From Periplaneta americana (taxonomy: Eukaryota; Arthropoda; Insecta; Blattodea; Blattidae), in the NCBI RefSeq assembly GCF_040183065.1, contig NC_091120.1, positions 20,789,208 through 20,853,207 on the forward strand: a stretch of DNA of 64,000 bases, in the 5' to 3' direction. The notes beneath the pieces were generated by a model, which was given only the letters and a program-made list of their open reading frames with translations, searched no databases and had not been told where the DNA came from. A program made the position numbers and the translations under genes. Numbering within the stretch: position 1 is the first letter of the stretch; each line of letters begins with the position of its first letter. This document shows, one piece after another, positions 22,618-34,989 of the stretch.

Positions 22618-23742
<1,125 letters not shown>

Positions 23743-24190
23743 GGGTACGCGAAACATGAGAGAAGCTCAAACTGTGAAAACTCACTGGACTGAATATGGG
23801 CAGATCTCGAAAGTAGCGTTCATATGGCTAAAGTTGTCTTTTAACCAAAGCTCTTCCTCTTCTGTCAGCTAATTTCATGAAAATAATTAAAAAATGTATT
23901 TGAGAACTACGTCTACTATATCAGGTAACCTTTGGAATGTGGTATATCGGTTGAAATCTGTCACAGATCAATACTAAAGCCCGGTTCTCAAGGTGCTTGT
24001 TTTCTTGCTGACCAGCAAGCTTGGTGCTGTGATGGGTACGCTACGCTGCTGGCTCCCGTGTTTGTTACTTTGTTGGTTACCGTTTATACTCAGTTGGCTC
24101 TTTTCACAGTTCTAATTATAAATTATCTGATGCTTCAACTAAACCGTAAGTGAAAAACAATTGAACAATAGTAAAGATTGTAATAAAGTA
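23743..24190 (+). other. Probable Hmx 3' UTR with AATAAA
   Basis: The first AATAAA after the stop is at 24182-24187, in GTAATAAAGTAATC. It would give a 3' UTR of about 450 bp. The extent is inferred. The next mobile element begins at 24246. Confidence 0.4.
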
Positions 24191-24245
24191 ATCAAAGGAA
24201 AATTGTAAAAGAGCTAAAGTCCGATATTTATTGCTGTATTCATAC

Positions 24246-25843
24246 AAGGGAACCGTCCCAGGTCGTGTAGCTTGAATTTAATGAAAATGCATATTTAAGC
24301 TAATTTTCGTTCGTTAAGAAACGTGGTGATAGTCGTTCGTTTCGCTTTTTTCTCGTTTACGAAATATATATTGACTTTAAAATCGATACTTATGCCTCTT
24401 CTTGCGCGCACTGTGATCCTCATAGGCTAGTTCCGCGACACCGTATCAGAGTTACCGCATTAATGCTCTAGTCTATTTTCTTTTTCTCTTAACTCACATT
24501 AATAAAGCACTCTTGCTTAAATATAAATTCAATTTGAATTTAAAATATGTATTAACTTTGTGACTCACCTTAAATATGATAGTGGGATTCGAAATGAAGT
24601 GGTGGGAACAAAAAGCCATTGAACAGTACGAACATTTTATATAGGCCGGTTTTTCACATTCTTCTGTAACACACACTCTGTTTCCAACATGCAACTTTGT
24701 TGCAAGAACGTTATCAAACTTTCTCACATGTTTCTCCGTCACATATCCACACTTCTGTCACGCGTATATTAGTTTTTTTAGTTAGTTATTTAACGACGCT
24801 GTATCAACTACGAGGTTATTTAGCGTCGATGAGATTGGTGATAGCGAGATGGTATTTGGCGAGATGAGGCCGAGGATTCGCCATAGATTACCTGGCATTC
24901 ACCTTACGTTTGGGGAAAACCTCGGAAAAAACCCAACCAGGTAATCAGCCCAAGCTGGAATCGAACCCGCGCCCGAGCGCAACTTCAGACCGGCAGGCAA
25001 GCGCCTTAACCGACTGAGCCACGCCGGTGGCTGCGTATATTAGTATGTCTTTCAGAATAGGTGAATGAAATTGTCGACACATAACGGAATGGAATGTCAT
25101 TATGAAGCCCCTATCGTGAAATGTGTCTGAAAGATTTTCACAGATAATTTTATGTAGGCCTATGAAATACTCTTCTAGCCTTCGAATTACAATTTTATAT
25201 TGCCTAAAAAATACACATCTAAGGGTTGTAAAAATCTTGTAGTTTTTGGAGGGATAATTTGTGTTTTAATTGTCTTACAATGTTAAGTATTGTTTACTGC
25301 TTCAAAAGTAAATATATTGTCATCTATCTGACCACTCCAGGAATCCAGAAGTAGTAGTGTCTTTCTTAACACGTGAATTTTTTGTCAGTTTACCGGAACT
25401 ACTTGCACTGACCACGACATTAAATGGCTTATCATTGTCTACACGTTGTTTTACTTCAGATTCAAATTCCCCTTTCGGTTCTTGAAAGCATAGTACCTAT
25501 GTACAGTTGTGTTCCTAGACTTCCAGCTGCATTTCTATGAATTTAGACGGTGTACATGAGTGACAGATGCCATAGATTGCACTGTCGCTTTATTAATGTG
25601 AGTTAAGAGAAAATAAATTGACTAGAGCAATAATGCGAGAGCTGTGATACGATGTCGCGGAGCTATGAGGATCCGAGTGCGCGCAAGAAGTGGCATAAGT
25701 AGCATCGATTTTCAAGTTAATATATTTTATAAACGAGGAACAAGCGAAACGAACCACTATCACCACGTTTCTTAACGAACGAAAATTAGCTTAACTATGC
25801 ATTTTCATTAAACTCAAGCTACACGACCTGGGACGGTTCCCTT
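24246..25843 (-). mobile_element. Long-TIR DNA transposon with zinc-finger ORF
   Basis: Inverted repeats of about 260 bp: 24246-24508 begins AAGGGAACCGTCCCAGGTCG and 25587-25843 ends with its complement. A few mismatches are scattered in the arms. A minus-strand frame (24494-24742) encodes CVTEECEKPAYIKCSYCSMA followed by FCSHHF, a Cys/His-rich zinc-binding pattern. A SINE at 24773-25032 separates this from the region before it. I see no DDE motif and no clear target duplication, so the superfamily is unknown. P-like or other long-TIR classes are possible. Confidence 0.7.
24773..25032 (-). mobile_element. tRNA-derived SINE with 11-bp target duplication
   Basis: Minus-strand SINE nested in the long-TIR element. 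Perfect GCGTATATTAG duplications flank it at 24762-24772 and 25033-25043. The head carries GTGGCTCAGTCGGTTAAGGC (A box) and GGGTTCGATTCCAGC (B box). The body has ACCTGGTTGGGTTTTTTCCG, and the tail is GTTGATACAGCGTCGTTAAA with a terminal A run. This is the best-preserved SINE of its family in the window. Confidence 0.9.
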
Positions 25844-26975
25844 ATTAGAATCTAAGGAATACAGAAAACAAATTTAGTTGGAAAACAACGTAGGCTACTG
25901 ATTACATTGATCCAGCCAAAGAGTATGTACTCTTTGGCTCCAGCATGTAATTCGACACGAAAAATAGCAAGAAACCTAATCTTTAAATCCAGCATGATTA
26001 GCTAGCAAAGCAGCCAGCAGTGGGCAGGTTTTCCAGTTTGCAAGCACGTGGAACTGCCATCAACGTTCTCAGCATGCAATCCATCACACAGAATTGTACC
26101 ATGGGAACCGGGCTTAACAGTATGCGAAACTTAGACTTTCCCGTTTCATACGATAGAGGAGCTAATGTAGAAACTGAATCTTTTTACCCACTACTTTGTG
26201 CAGGGGTAACTAATTATTTCATCAATCTAATCTACAGCTACTGAACCTGGAAATAAATAAATTTAAATAAACTACGAAGAACATACTTGGTTGATTCAAT
26301 ATTTCTCCAATCATAACCCATACGTTATTTTTGCATATTACATTGAATTTAACAAAATTTAAAGCTCGCCATACTGTTGGACTAACAAAATAAGCTACGC
26401 GTCACCCATTTAATTTATACCTTCAATATTATTGCGGTTGGAGGGCTTGCAATCGGTATAATTTTCATGACATTCTTTATTTCGATCTTGACACGTATGG
26501 AAATCGGTTTAGAATTCTCTGGTCAGAATTCTGGACGAAATCGGTGCGACCAAATGGATGATCCTCAACTTAAAATAATGCAAAGAATAAAATTCCAAAC
26601 GTGCGGAATGAATCCGTTCTGATAAGAGCGCGTTTATCTTTAAAATAAGTTCTGACCAGTAAGCTGTGGAAGATATTACTAAAGTGTAAAAAAAATTCCC
26701 AGTGCACTTTCAAGTATTTCAATTTTCCTGGTTACATGTTTACTCTTAACTCTTAACGTTGTAATATCCAGTATCGAATATCGAAGATATAAGCAAGGTA
26801 CCGAACATCGAGAAATTTTGGTATCGGTCCATCTTTAGACAAATCATTAAATAACTAAGAACAATGCGTTAAGAAACATTTATAACAATTAACCATCAAA
26901 ATTGGAATTCTCCGGTTTTATTCTACACGCCTCATTCACAAAAAAAGAAAAGAACATGATTTACTACTTACATTA
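25844..26975. other. No recognised feature
   Basis: About 1.1 kb of AT-rich DNA. No coding motif, terminal repeat or tRNA-like box was recognised. An open frame at 26020-26244 has no supporting feature. Confidence 0.4.
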
Positions 26976-27695
26976 AGGGGAGTCTGTACACCGAATTTTG
27001 ACAAAAAAAATGAAATTTTGGTTTTTATTGTCTTTTGATAGTAAAATGTGTATAAAATGATAATATGTTTTCATATCTTCTAATCGTCAGCTTTTAGCTC
27101 TATCTTCAGCAAAAATATTGTAGTAATTCTTAATGAAAAAAATGTTATCAACGAAAAACTTTTTCTCGTCAACCGCTCAGTGGAATTTTAAATTTATTCA
27201 GCCGTTTTATACATAAAAATATGTTAGATATGCTATATTTTTTTCTAAATTTGTATCTTTTATCACTTCTAAGAAAAGTGCACCCAAAACTGAGGAATTT
27301 AACATTGCAAGATATGGAAACTTTGATATCATTTTTTCATACTTTCTTATTTTTTGTGACATTGGTACACTTTTTTCAGAAAGTATTGTACCAGAAGACT
27401 GAAATTAATATACAATATCAATGTGATGGCATTTTACACAGTAGTTAAAAAATTAAGTTTATTTCAATATTAATCAAAATTAAAAAAAAAAAATATATTG
27501 CAGTAATTCATAATACAAAAAATGTTATCAATGATTTTTTTTTGCCAACCGCGAATTTTAAATTTATTTAACCGGTTGTATACATAAAAGTATGTTACAT
27601 ATGGCCTATTTTTTCTACATTTGTATCTTTTATAACTTCTGAGAAAAGTGCACCCAAATTTGAGGAATTTAACATTATAAGATATGGAAGTACAG
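26976..27695. repeat. TTAAGGGGA-type element end and internal direct repeats
   Basis: TTAAGGGGAGTCTGTACACCG at 26976 looks like the left end of a TTAA element. Downstream, two ~140-bp direct copies are found at about 27178-27315 and 27550-27690. They share AATTTTAAATTTATT, TATACATAAAA.TATGTTA, GAAAAGTGCACCCAAA and GAGGAATTTAACATT. They differ by many substitutions, so the duplication is old. No right terminus was found. Confidence 0.5.
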
Positions 27696-27938
27696 ATTTT
27701 CCTTAATAGCCTACAATAAATAAAATTTTCAATGCAGTTTGACTGGAAACTCTCATTAATTAAGTTATAAAAATATAAGCCTATTTATTTAATGTATTAT
27801 TGTGATATACTACCGATAAGTAGGTATCTATTATACTTACTTATTAAGTGTTCTATCAGACTAAGCGAAATCCCCAGAGTCGACTATTGTAACAGACTAT
27901 TGTGATAATTTCAAGATACTATCACAGTCTAGTATATA

Positions 27939-28088
27939 CAGTCACGAAGCTTGAGTTGTGAGGGTACTAAGAACAATAGACTGTGCCGGTATTATTTCGC
28001 ATTGTCTGTAATGAGACGATAGTAGCAATCCTGGTGGTTAGCAACTGTCTATGGATGCATATTCCCTATGTATTGAGCTTCGTGACTG
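27939..28088. mobile_element. TA-flanked MITE (150 bp)
   Basis: The ends CAGTCACGAAGCTTGAG and, inverted, CAGTCACGAAGCTCAAT are each next to TA. Outside them, TATCACAGTCTAGTATA and its near-complement form a second inverted pair, so the full element may extend to about 27919-28113. No coding sequence. Confidence 0.6.
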
Positions 28089-28269
28089 TAAGTTATATAT
28101 TCGACTGTGATATTATTTTAAATGTGCTTTATCTTCAATTGTCTCTATATCAAGTCACAGTCATTCTGTTATGGAGTCGGATCTCGGAAACATATTAGAC
28201 AAGGACAGCAGAGCAGTACATTTTAATCAAAGTTTTATGTATAGCTACAACTTATGTAATTAACTTATA

Positions 28270-29395
28270 CAGAGTTATTTATATGGAACTGACACATTTC
28301 TTTCATTAATTGTTTCAAAACGAATTGTGCTAGCGACAACTTATTATATCTAAAATGTAGAGGAATTTTGGGAGATTATTTACCTCTATAGCAAATGTTG
28401 AAAATGTCCTCCATCCTGCATAAGGCACAACTCAACACGTCGTTCCATGTTACTGGCCACTCGTTGGAGGACTCTGTTGTCAATAGCTTGAATCTCCTGT
28501 GTGATGTTGTGCTTCAGATCGTCCAATGTCTGGGGACGTGTGGCGTAAACCCTGTCTTTTAAGTAACCATAGAAAGAAGTCTGGCGTTATCAAATCCGGA
28601 GATCTCGGTGGCCACAGCTACTCAAAAGGCATACCAGAGAGAATTTGGTGTTCGCAATCTTCCCAAAAGAAACCAATACTGGGACTGGTAAACAAATTGG
28701 AAACAACTGGATCTCTGGTGAGTGAAAAGGGCAAGCATCGTTCATCTAGGCTTCCCACGGTTGTTGTTGACGTAAGAGCACGACTGGAGCAGTCACCCAA
28801 AAAATCATTAAGACGTTTGTCGCAGGAGACAGGGTACACCTACTCAATGTGTCAGAGAGGCTAAAGCCATATAGGGTTACGGTTGTTCATCAGCTACAGG
28901 AACCAGATAAGGATAAAAGATTGAATTATTGTCGTTGGTTTCAGACGTTCATTGTGTAAAATCCTGCCATATTGTCCATCACATGGTTCACAGATAAAGC
29001 ATGGTTCCATTTATCCGGTTATGTGACGACCGAATAATTTCCAGGAACCTGTGGCCACCGAGATCTCCGGATTTGACAACGCCGGACTTCTTTGTATGGG
29101 GTTACTTAAAAGATAGGGTTAACGCCACACGTCCCCAGACATTGGACGATCTGAAGCACAACATCACACAGGAGATTCAAGCTAACAACAGAGTCCTCCA
29201 ACGAGTGGCCAGTAACATGTAACGACGTGTTGAGTTGTGCCTTATGCAGGATGGAGGACATTTTCAACATTTGCTATAGAGGTAAATAATCTCCCAAAAT
29301 TCCTCTACATTTTAGATATAATAAGTTGTCGCTAGCACAATTCGTTTTGAAACAATTAATGAAGGAAATGTGTCAGTTCTATATAAATCACTCTG
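28270..29395 (+). mobile_element. mariner-like element with inverted duplication of its 3' end
   Basis: The ends CAGAGTTATTTATATGGAAC and inverted CAGAGTGATTTATATAGAAC lie next to TA (28268-28269, 29396-29397). The transposase remnant runs on the plus strand. An N-terminal HTH part at about 28600-28860 includes VVVDVRARLEQSPKKSLRRL. A frameshifted middle follows (KRLNYCRWFQ), then WPPRSPDLTTPDFFVWGYLK at about 29055-29115 and an LQRVASNM end. The first ~345 bp (28270-28615) are an inverted copy of the last ~345 bp, so the C-terminal coding occurs at both ends in opposite directions and the original 5' end is gone. Confidence 0.75.
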
Positions 29396-29930
29396 TATGA
29401 ACTTAAAGTGCAGTGTCCGTTTCAAATAACTCATGTAACAAATAAGTGCCATACCAAATTCTTATCACAAGAAAAGATACATTTAAAGTGTCGCTATGGA
29501 TACACGATGGAGTCGTTAGAGCGTTTTAAAATATTGGACTTTGAACTAAAATGAATATGCATTACAACGCAATTCGGGTGGAGAAATCATCTATCAGAAT
29601 TTAAATATCACATATCGCATAACTTTTTATCACACAGAGGAAAGAACACAAATGTCGCTTGACTGATACTGCAACGTTGTAAGCCTATGATATCTCAAAA
29701 TTATTTATATTAAACTATTGGATAGCCCCCAAATTCTATCAAGTATATAATTGTGTCTCGAAAACAATAAGAATGTCTTAACAGTAATTTGAAAGAGACT
29801 GCTGATGATTTCGTTACTACTATTTATAAAGGCCTACACAAATTATGGAAGCCGTTAAAATAACATAAGTTTTGACTATATTTAATCAACACTGAAAAAT
29901 ATTCCTTTGTTACTTTAGTAAAGGGTGCGG
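29396..29930. other. No recognised feature
   Basis: AT-rich spacer between two mariner-type elements. Nothing recognisable. Confidence 0.4.
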
Positions 29931-30622
29931 CATATCATCTTCCCTAATTTAAAGTTTAAATAAAAAACAGATGAATCAAAATAAGGAAACTTTATTAATA
30001 TGAATGGTATCTTAACAGTGGGAATTTTCCATTTTTTGAATAACGTGTCTCTCAAGTGGTGTCTTTCACTATCAATGCATTGTTGAATGCGACTTCGGAA
30101 ATTCTGCATCATTCTAACTAGCATTTCTTGAGGAATAAGACCAATTTCTTCCTGTATTGCATTTCGTAGGTCTGGCAAAGTCCTCGGCCGATGTTTGAAC
30201 ACCTGAGCCTTAAGTTGCCCCCATAGAAAAAATCGCAGGGTGCAAGGTCTGGTGATCGTGCTGGCCAGGGGACGTCGCTACGTGAAGAAATTAAGCGTCC
30301 GGGAAACATCTGAGTAGCGACAATGGAATTACCACTTACCAGAAACGATACCAGACCGTAAGCACGTTCTTCACCAGTCCACGGCATAGTTTGAATTCGT
30401 TACAGATTACAATTTGCACTAATTGAATGTCAATTCCGTGTATTCATTGTCCTATTCAATTCTTGTTGTTTTGCGCAAGTCATTTGATATCGCTATGGCA
30501 ACGCATGTAAACCTAAATTTCCCACTGTTTAGATACAATTCATATTAATACAGTTTCCTTATTTTGATCCATCTGTTTTTTATTTAAACTTTAAATTAGG
30601 GAGGATGTTTTGTCGCACTCTT
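29931..30622 (-). mobile_element. Internally deleted mariner-type element (692 bp)
   Basis: The TIRs start AAGGGTGCGG on the left and, inverted, AAGAGTGCGA on the right, then share TCCCTAATTTAAAGTTTAAA. TA lies outside both. On the minus strand, MPWTGEERAYGLVSFLVSGN runs directly into MFPGRLISSRSDVPW and WPARSPDLAPCDFF. N- and C-terminal pieces of the transposase are therefore joined across a large deletion that removes the first two catalytic Asp residues. Further C-terminal coding (FKHRPRTLPDLRNAIQEEIG) follows in a shifted frame. It is the same family as the element at 45485-48279. Confidence 0.85.
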
Positions 30623-30675
30623 TATAAATTTCTGTAAGCATAGCAATGCTCTACAGCTACACACGGTAAAACTAA

Positions 30676-31052
30676 AGGCTATTTCACAATTAAAATTAAA
30701 CATAAACGTAACACAAACACAGAAGTTTGCGATCAGGTTACCAAATGGGATCATTCACAATGATTCACATAAACATTGATATAAACATTGCCGTTAGACG
30801 TTAACATAAAAGTCTGCAAACTCCAAACTTTCATGCTTATGCTTACTTGATTTGCAAACAGTACACAATCGTGGAGCGCTGAAGTATATGACAGAATATG
30901 AGGAAATGACGTCGTTGTTATGTTTCCATGGTTACCAAGTATCTTTGCGGTTATGTTTATGCTCCCATCGTGAATGTTCTCGATTTTACCGTAAAGTTTA
31001 CATTATTAAGTTAACGATTACGTTATGTTTAATTTTCATTGTGAATGAGACT
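30676..31052. mobile_element. Harbinger-like MITE (377 bp)
   Basis: The left end AGGCTATTTCACAATTAAAA and the right end, inverted AGTCTCATTCACAATGAAAA, share TTCACAAT and then AATTAAACATAA. TAA is present on both sides (30673-30675, 31053-31055). Internal parts are also mirrored, such as GGTTATGTTTATG and AACATAAACACA. It shares its start type and TAA duplication with 11355-12246. Confidence 0.65.
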
Positions 31053-31055
31053 TAA

Positions 31056-31225
31056 AGGCTATTTCACAATGAAAATTAAACATAACCGTAACATAAACAC
31101 AGAAGTTTGCGGTCAGATTACAAAATGTGATCATTCACAATGATTCACATAAACATTGACATTAACATTACCGTTAGACGTTAACATGAAAGTTCACAAA
31201 CTCCAAACTTTCGCGTTTATGCAAA
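31056..31225. mobile_element. Adjacent half-copy of the same MITE
   Basis: Immediately after the shared TAA the sequence starts again with AGGCTATTTCACAATGAAAA and follows the left half of the preceding element, including CACAGAAGTTTGCGGTCAG and CGTTAGACGTTAACAT. It loses similarity near 31225. It is a tandem, truncated second copy. Confidence 0.7.
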
Positions 31226-31627
31226 AAATGTTATACAATATACGTTTGTGAGTGCATTACAAAAATCACTTCCCAACCTTGAATCGTAATTTACTATTAC
31301 CATTTGTGGAATGTCTGACAAATCAGCAGCAATAGCCAATCAAAATACGACATGTAGTAAGTTGACACAATTACTTCAGAAAGAAACACGAGAATCTACA
31401 GCAGACAGATCGAAATGAACAAGTACTAAATAGCGAATGCAGTGAAAAATTATAGACCTAATACATACAAAAACATGCTAGTCAATTTCAAACTCTCTTT
31501 TGTTATACTTAAGAAACTTCCTGTTCCTTAATCATAATGTACATTATATTTTATATTATTTATTTTGATAGAGCTACAGTACCTAAAAGAAGTTGTATTG
31601 AAGATATTCCAGGAGAATACTAGAGGA

Positions 31628-32903
31628 AAGTAGTCTAATATGGGATGGTTCTTAATATGGGATACCTCAGAATCTCAGTTCTTTGGTGTTGATATCGTCT
31701 GGAAACTTAACAAACTACAAGGGCAGAGGCAACAAAATTTTCTGTAAGTCACTATATTCCTATGTCAGAAGCCGCCTCAGTGAGCCGAAGAAAAAAGTTG
31801 GCACCTCGAAGATTTTTGTTGATAGTGACTCTGTGTATGCAAATACATTAAAGCAATTTTTGTATTTAACAAATTTATGCTCGAGTGGCAATATGAAAAT
31901 CACGCTGTCTGACGCTACTCTCTTCTTGGCCTGAATCCATTCTAAAGAGTAGCTGGAAGTTTCAATAATTCAATATGGCCAGTTTCCCATTATGGGGTAG
32001 AACGAAGGGCCTAATATGGGGTACACCATATTAGGAAATATACATCTTTGCACGATCGTGTTTTTTGTTGAATTTGCAGCGATTGTTGTTAGGCCTTGAA
32101 AGTTAGAATCCCCACATAGAAACTTGTTGCTAGGGAAACCATACTATGTAACATAAAACTATACTGAAATAGACCCATTACAGTGTACGTATTGTTACTT
32201 ACAGCGCAGTTTTGCGAAGGCTTTGGAATAATATTGATCTAAATTTTTAATCATTGTGCAAAATATGTTGTACAATACACGTTTGTGAAGTTCGTTACAA
32301 AATCTTGGAAAATGAAAACTTGCTTTGCTCGTTTTTCGAACTTTTCCTCAATTTTGTAAAAAGAACTTCCCAGCCTTGTATCGTAATATAGGCCTACGGT
32401 ACTACTTTAGATATAGGCCTATTAAATGCAAGTGCAGCTTCTGTATCTGCAAGCTTTCAATTTGAATCTTCATCCTCACCCGAAGATGACACTAAAAAAT
32501 AAATAGAGACAAAAAGTGAGTACTGAAATGTTGAGAATATAGTACCATTGCAGTCAGTCGGGATTCGAATCTGTTTTCTTTACTCAGGGTACCGACCAAT
32601 AATATTATTTAAAGACGTGTTTCGTGTAATAATTGAATCTGTTGCAGTTACTTGTATAATTACATTAGAAATTCCATCCCATATTAGTAACCTCTATCAC
32701 CCCATATTAGTCACTATCCCATATTAAAAAACGAATTTTGATATTTTTTTAAAATTGAGTTTGTAGCTTAAAGTAATATATTTATATAGTAAAACGACAG
32801 CCTACAACGTAAGAAAAAAGTTATAGAATCAATTTACATCATCTGTGGATAAAAATATTTGATACGGTATTAAAGAAACAAAAACGGTATTCCATATTAG
32901 ACT
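31628..32903. mobile_element. Unclassified element with subterminal TAATATGGG repeats
   Basis: The termini AGTCTAATATGGGAT and, inverted, AGTCTAATATGGAAT define about 1.28 kb. The left side contains further TAATATGGG or close variants at about 31652, 31970, 31988 and 32010. The right side contains the complement CCCATATTA at about 32679, 32699 and 32716. Clusters of a short motif inverted between ends resemble transposase-binding subterminal repeats. A 31683-31934 open frame lies inside but matches no family I know. Superfamily unknown. Confidence 0.6.
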
Positions 32904-32921
32904 TCTTTTCTCTATACTTAA

Positions 32922-33715
32922 GGGGAGAGGATGGTATTTTTTTTATGAAAAATGACTAAATTTTCAAAAAAAAAAAACTTTAAAATACTCTGTGATATGT
33001 GTGGATCGCCATTTTTAAACTTCCTGCATTATGGATTTTTAAATCACTCGCCCACTTTTATTGTTGTTTCCGGTAAATTACATTTTCAAAAAAATGTTTT
33101 TCTTTAAAATACCCTTTGATATGTGTGGAATGCATTGCATAACATTTTGTGGGTATTTGTGCCCTTATCGGATGTTGAAACGTCATTTTTAAACTTCCTG
33201 CGCTATGGATTTTTAAATCACACGCCCGCTTTTATCCGTTTCCAGTAACTTCATATTTTTTGCTACATTGCCAGCCAAAATGGATATAATTTCTGAACTA
33301 TTAAAGATACATGCAAGAAATTTAGAACACACATTCTTTAGACTATTAGAAAACTTTTCGTGTAACAGAATTTTGTTAATTGATTTCATTTTAAAAATAC
33401 GTCCGTTTGTTTGCAAAAAAGGGAATCAGAAAATTGTTACTAAATTTTAATTGTTTATTTTACAAACGTAGGGACTAATATCAAAATTCTGTTACAGGCA
33501 GTTTGTAGAACTTACTTTTGCAAATACATTGCGAAAAAGTGTTTGAATCTATCTTTAAAAACGGTTTAGATATATCAGTTGTAGTACAATCCTGCATTGG
33601 GTACATTTTTTTTTCAAATTTGGGCCCCCAAGTATTTTTTTTTCTCTCTACATACAAAAAATTAATAATTTACACCAAATAGGAAAAAAGTTTTAAAAAA
33701 TACCATCCTCTCCCC
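32922..33715. mobile_element. TTAA-flanked non-autonomous element (794 bp)
   Basis: The ends GGGGAGAGGATGGTATTTTT and, inverted, GGGGAGAGGATGGTATTTTT are identical for about 20 bp. Both are preceded by TTAA (32918-32921, 33716-33719). Inside, a block with AAACTTCCTGC.TTATGGAT and TTTTTAAATCAC is present twice in direct orientation (about 33017-33060 and 33188-33230). No transposase frame. Kolobok- or piggyBac-mobilised by the TTAA criterion. Confidence 0.8.
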
Positions 33716-33719
33716 TTAA

Positions 33720-34911
33720 GATTTTTACAATAAGTATCATTACTTAATGTATACCTATTTACTTTGTGTTCATAGTTTGAGTGCCCTCAAGTGACAAAGC
33801 ATTGCCATTAGTAAAATATATAGTCAGAAAGTTGCGCAAGAATTAATCAGGATTGCCAGGAAGTGTTATCTACCTTTATACCTCAACTACATTTCTCATA
33901 ACTACAGAAATACAGTGAATGCTTTAACAAATATTAAGTAATATATTCACAAGATACATTATAAATGTGTGTTCTAACTGACGTGTGGTGTCTAAAACTA
34001 ATCACAAATACTAATTACAAGTTATAGGTACCAATAATGTGAAATGACTAAAGGTTTTTATGAAGTTACCTTCTATTGGAGAACTATATACAGAGAGAAA
34101 GCATCGCAATATTTTCACAATTAGTAAAATCGCCAAGAAGTGTGAACTCAGTGCACAAGTGGATACATTGCTACGTTGAAGAACTATTCCAGTGATTTCC
34201 AAACATTACTCGATAATGTGCAATTCTTTTGTTAACTTCGTTTACATGTTTAGTTGGAACTGAGAATCGAGGGAGAGGACAACGTGATATGCGATCACCA
34301 AGGCAACTGTGAGTTACCCAATGGCATGGTAGATAATAATCCTGTTCCTGACGTGCAATTTATTTCGTGTTTGTATGTAATTGTTCTGACACTTGAACAC
34401 CAGCAGAAATGTGATGAGTGTGAATGTGTGTGCGTGTGTGTGTGTGTGAAGGCGTCTTGTAGTATTCTAGAGCGACTGGATGTGCTTCAACTTGTCTGCG
34501 ACTCAAAAGAAGGATCCTTTGTTTCACATTTTGACGTTAAGGTCATAGTTCGTTAAAAAATGAAATTTATTACAAATATCGATTATTACTATTATAGAAA
34601 TTTATTTTAGCATCCTTCTTCTGTGTCATAAACAGTAGGCCTATCTGTACGCATGCGTCCATCAGTGTCCATTGCTTGTTACAATGCATTTCACATTGAA
34701 AACCTATTCGTACAAAAAATTAAACATTAGTTTAAAAATATTCCTAACCTATTAAAGTGTTCTCTCATTTCTTAATTAAATGTGAACGTATAAATATTAC
34801 AAAAAGTAATAATACTCCCGTACATGAGATTCCGTTCGCTTATAGAAAATAAAACACGACTGCAAACGATATAATACACTGTGTAACATAATTTAGGCCT
34901 ACTAATTTAAT
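33720..34911. other. No gene recognised; (GT)n at ~34420-34450
   Basis: A short GTGTG microsatellite lies at about 34420-34450, inside an open frame that gains its VCVCV repeat from it. No other feature was recognised. Confidence 0.4.
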
Positions 34912-34989
34912 TTAGTAGTCTGACCCGATATTTTGGGTTTGCCCTGCGACACAGAATAGCTCACAATAAAATTTAAAATGAAAAATTAT

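Noticed and set aside
34254-34556. 100-aa frame with a CVCVCV repeat
   Set aside because: The repeat comes from a (GT)n microsatellite. The flanking peptide has no recognised family.
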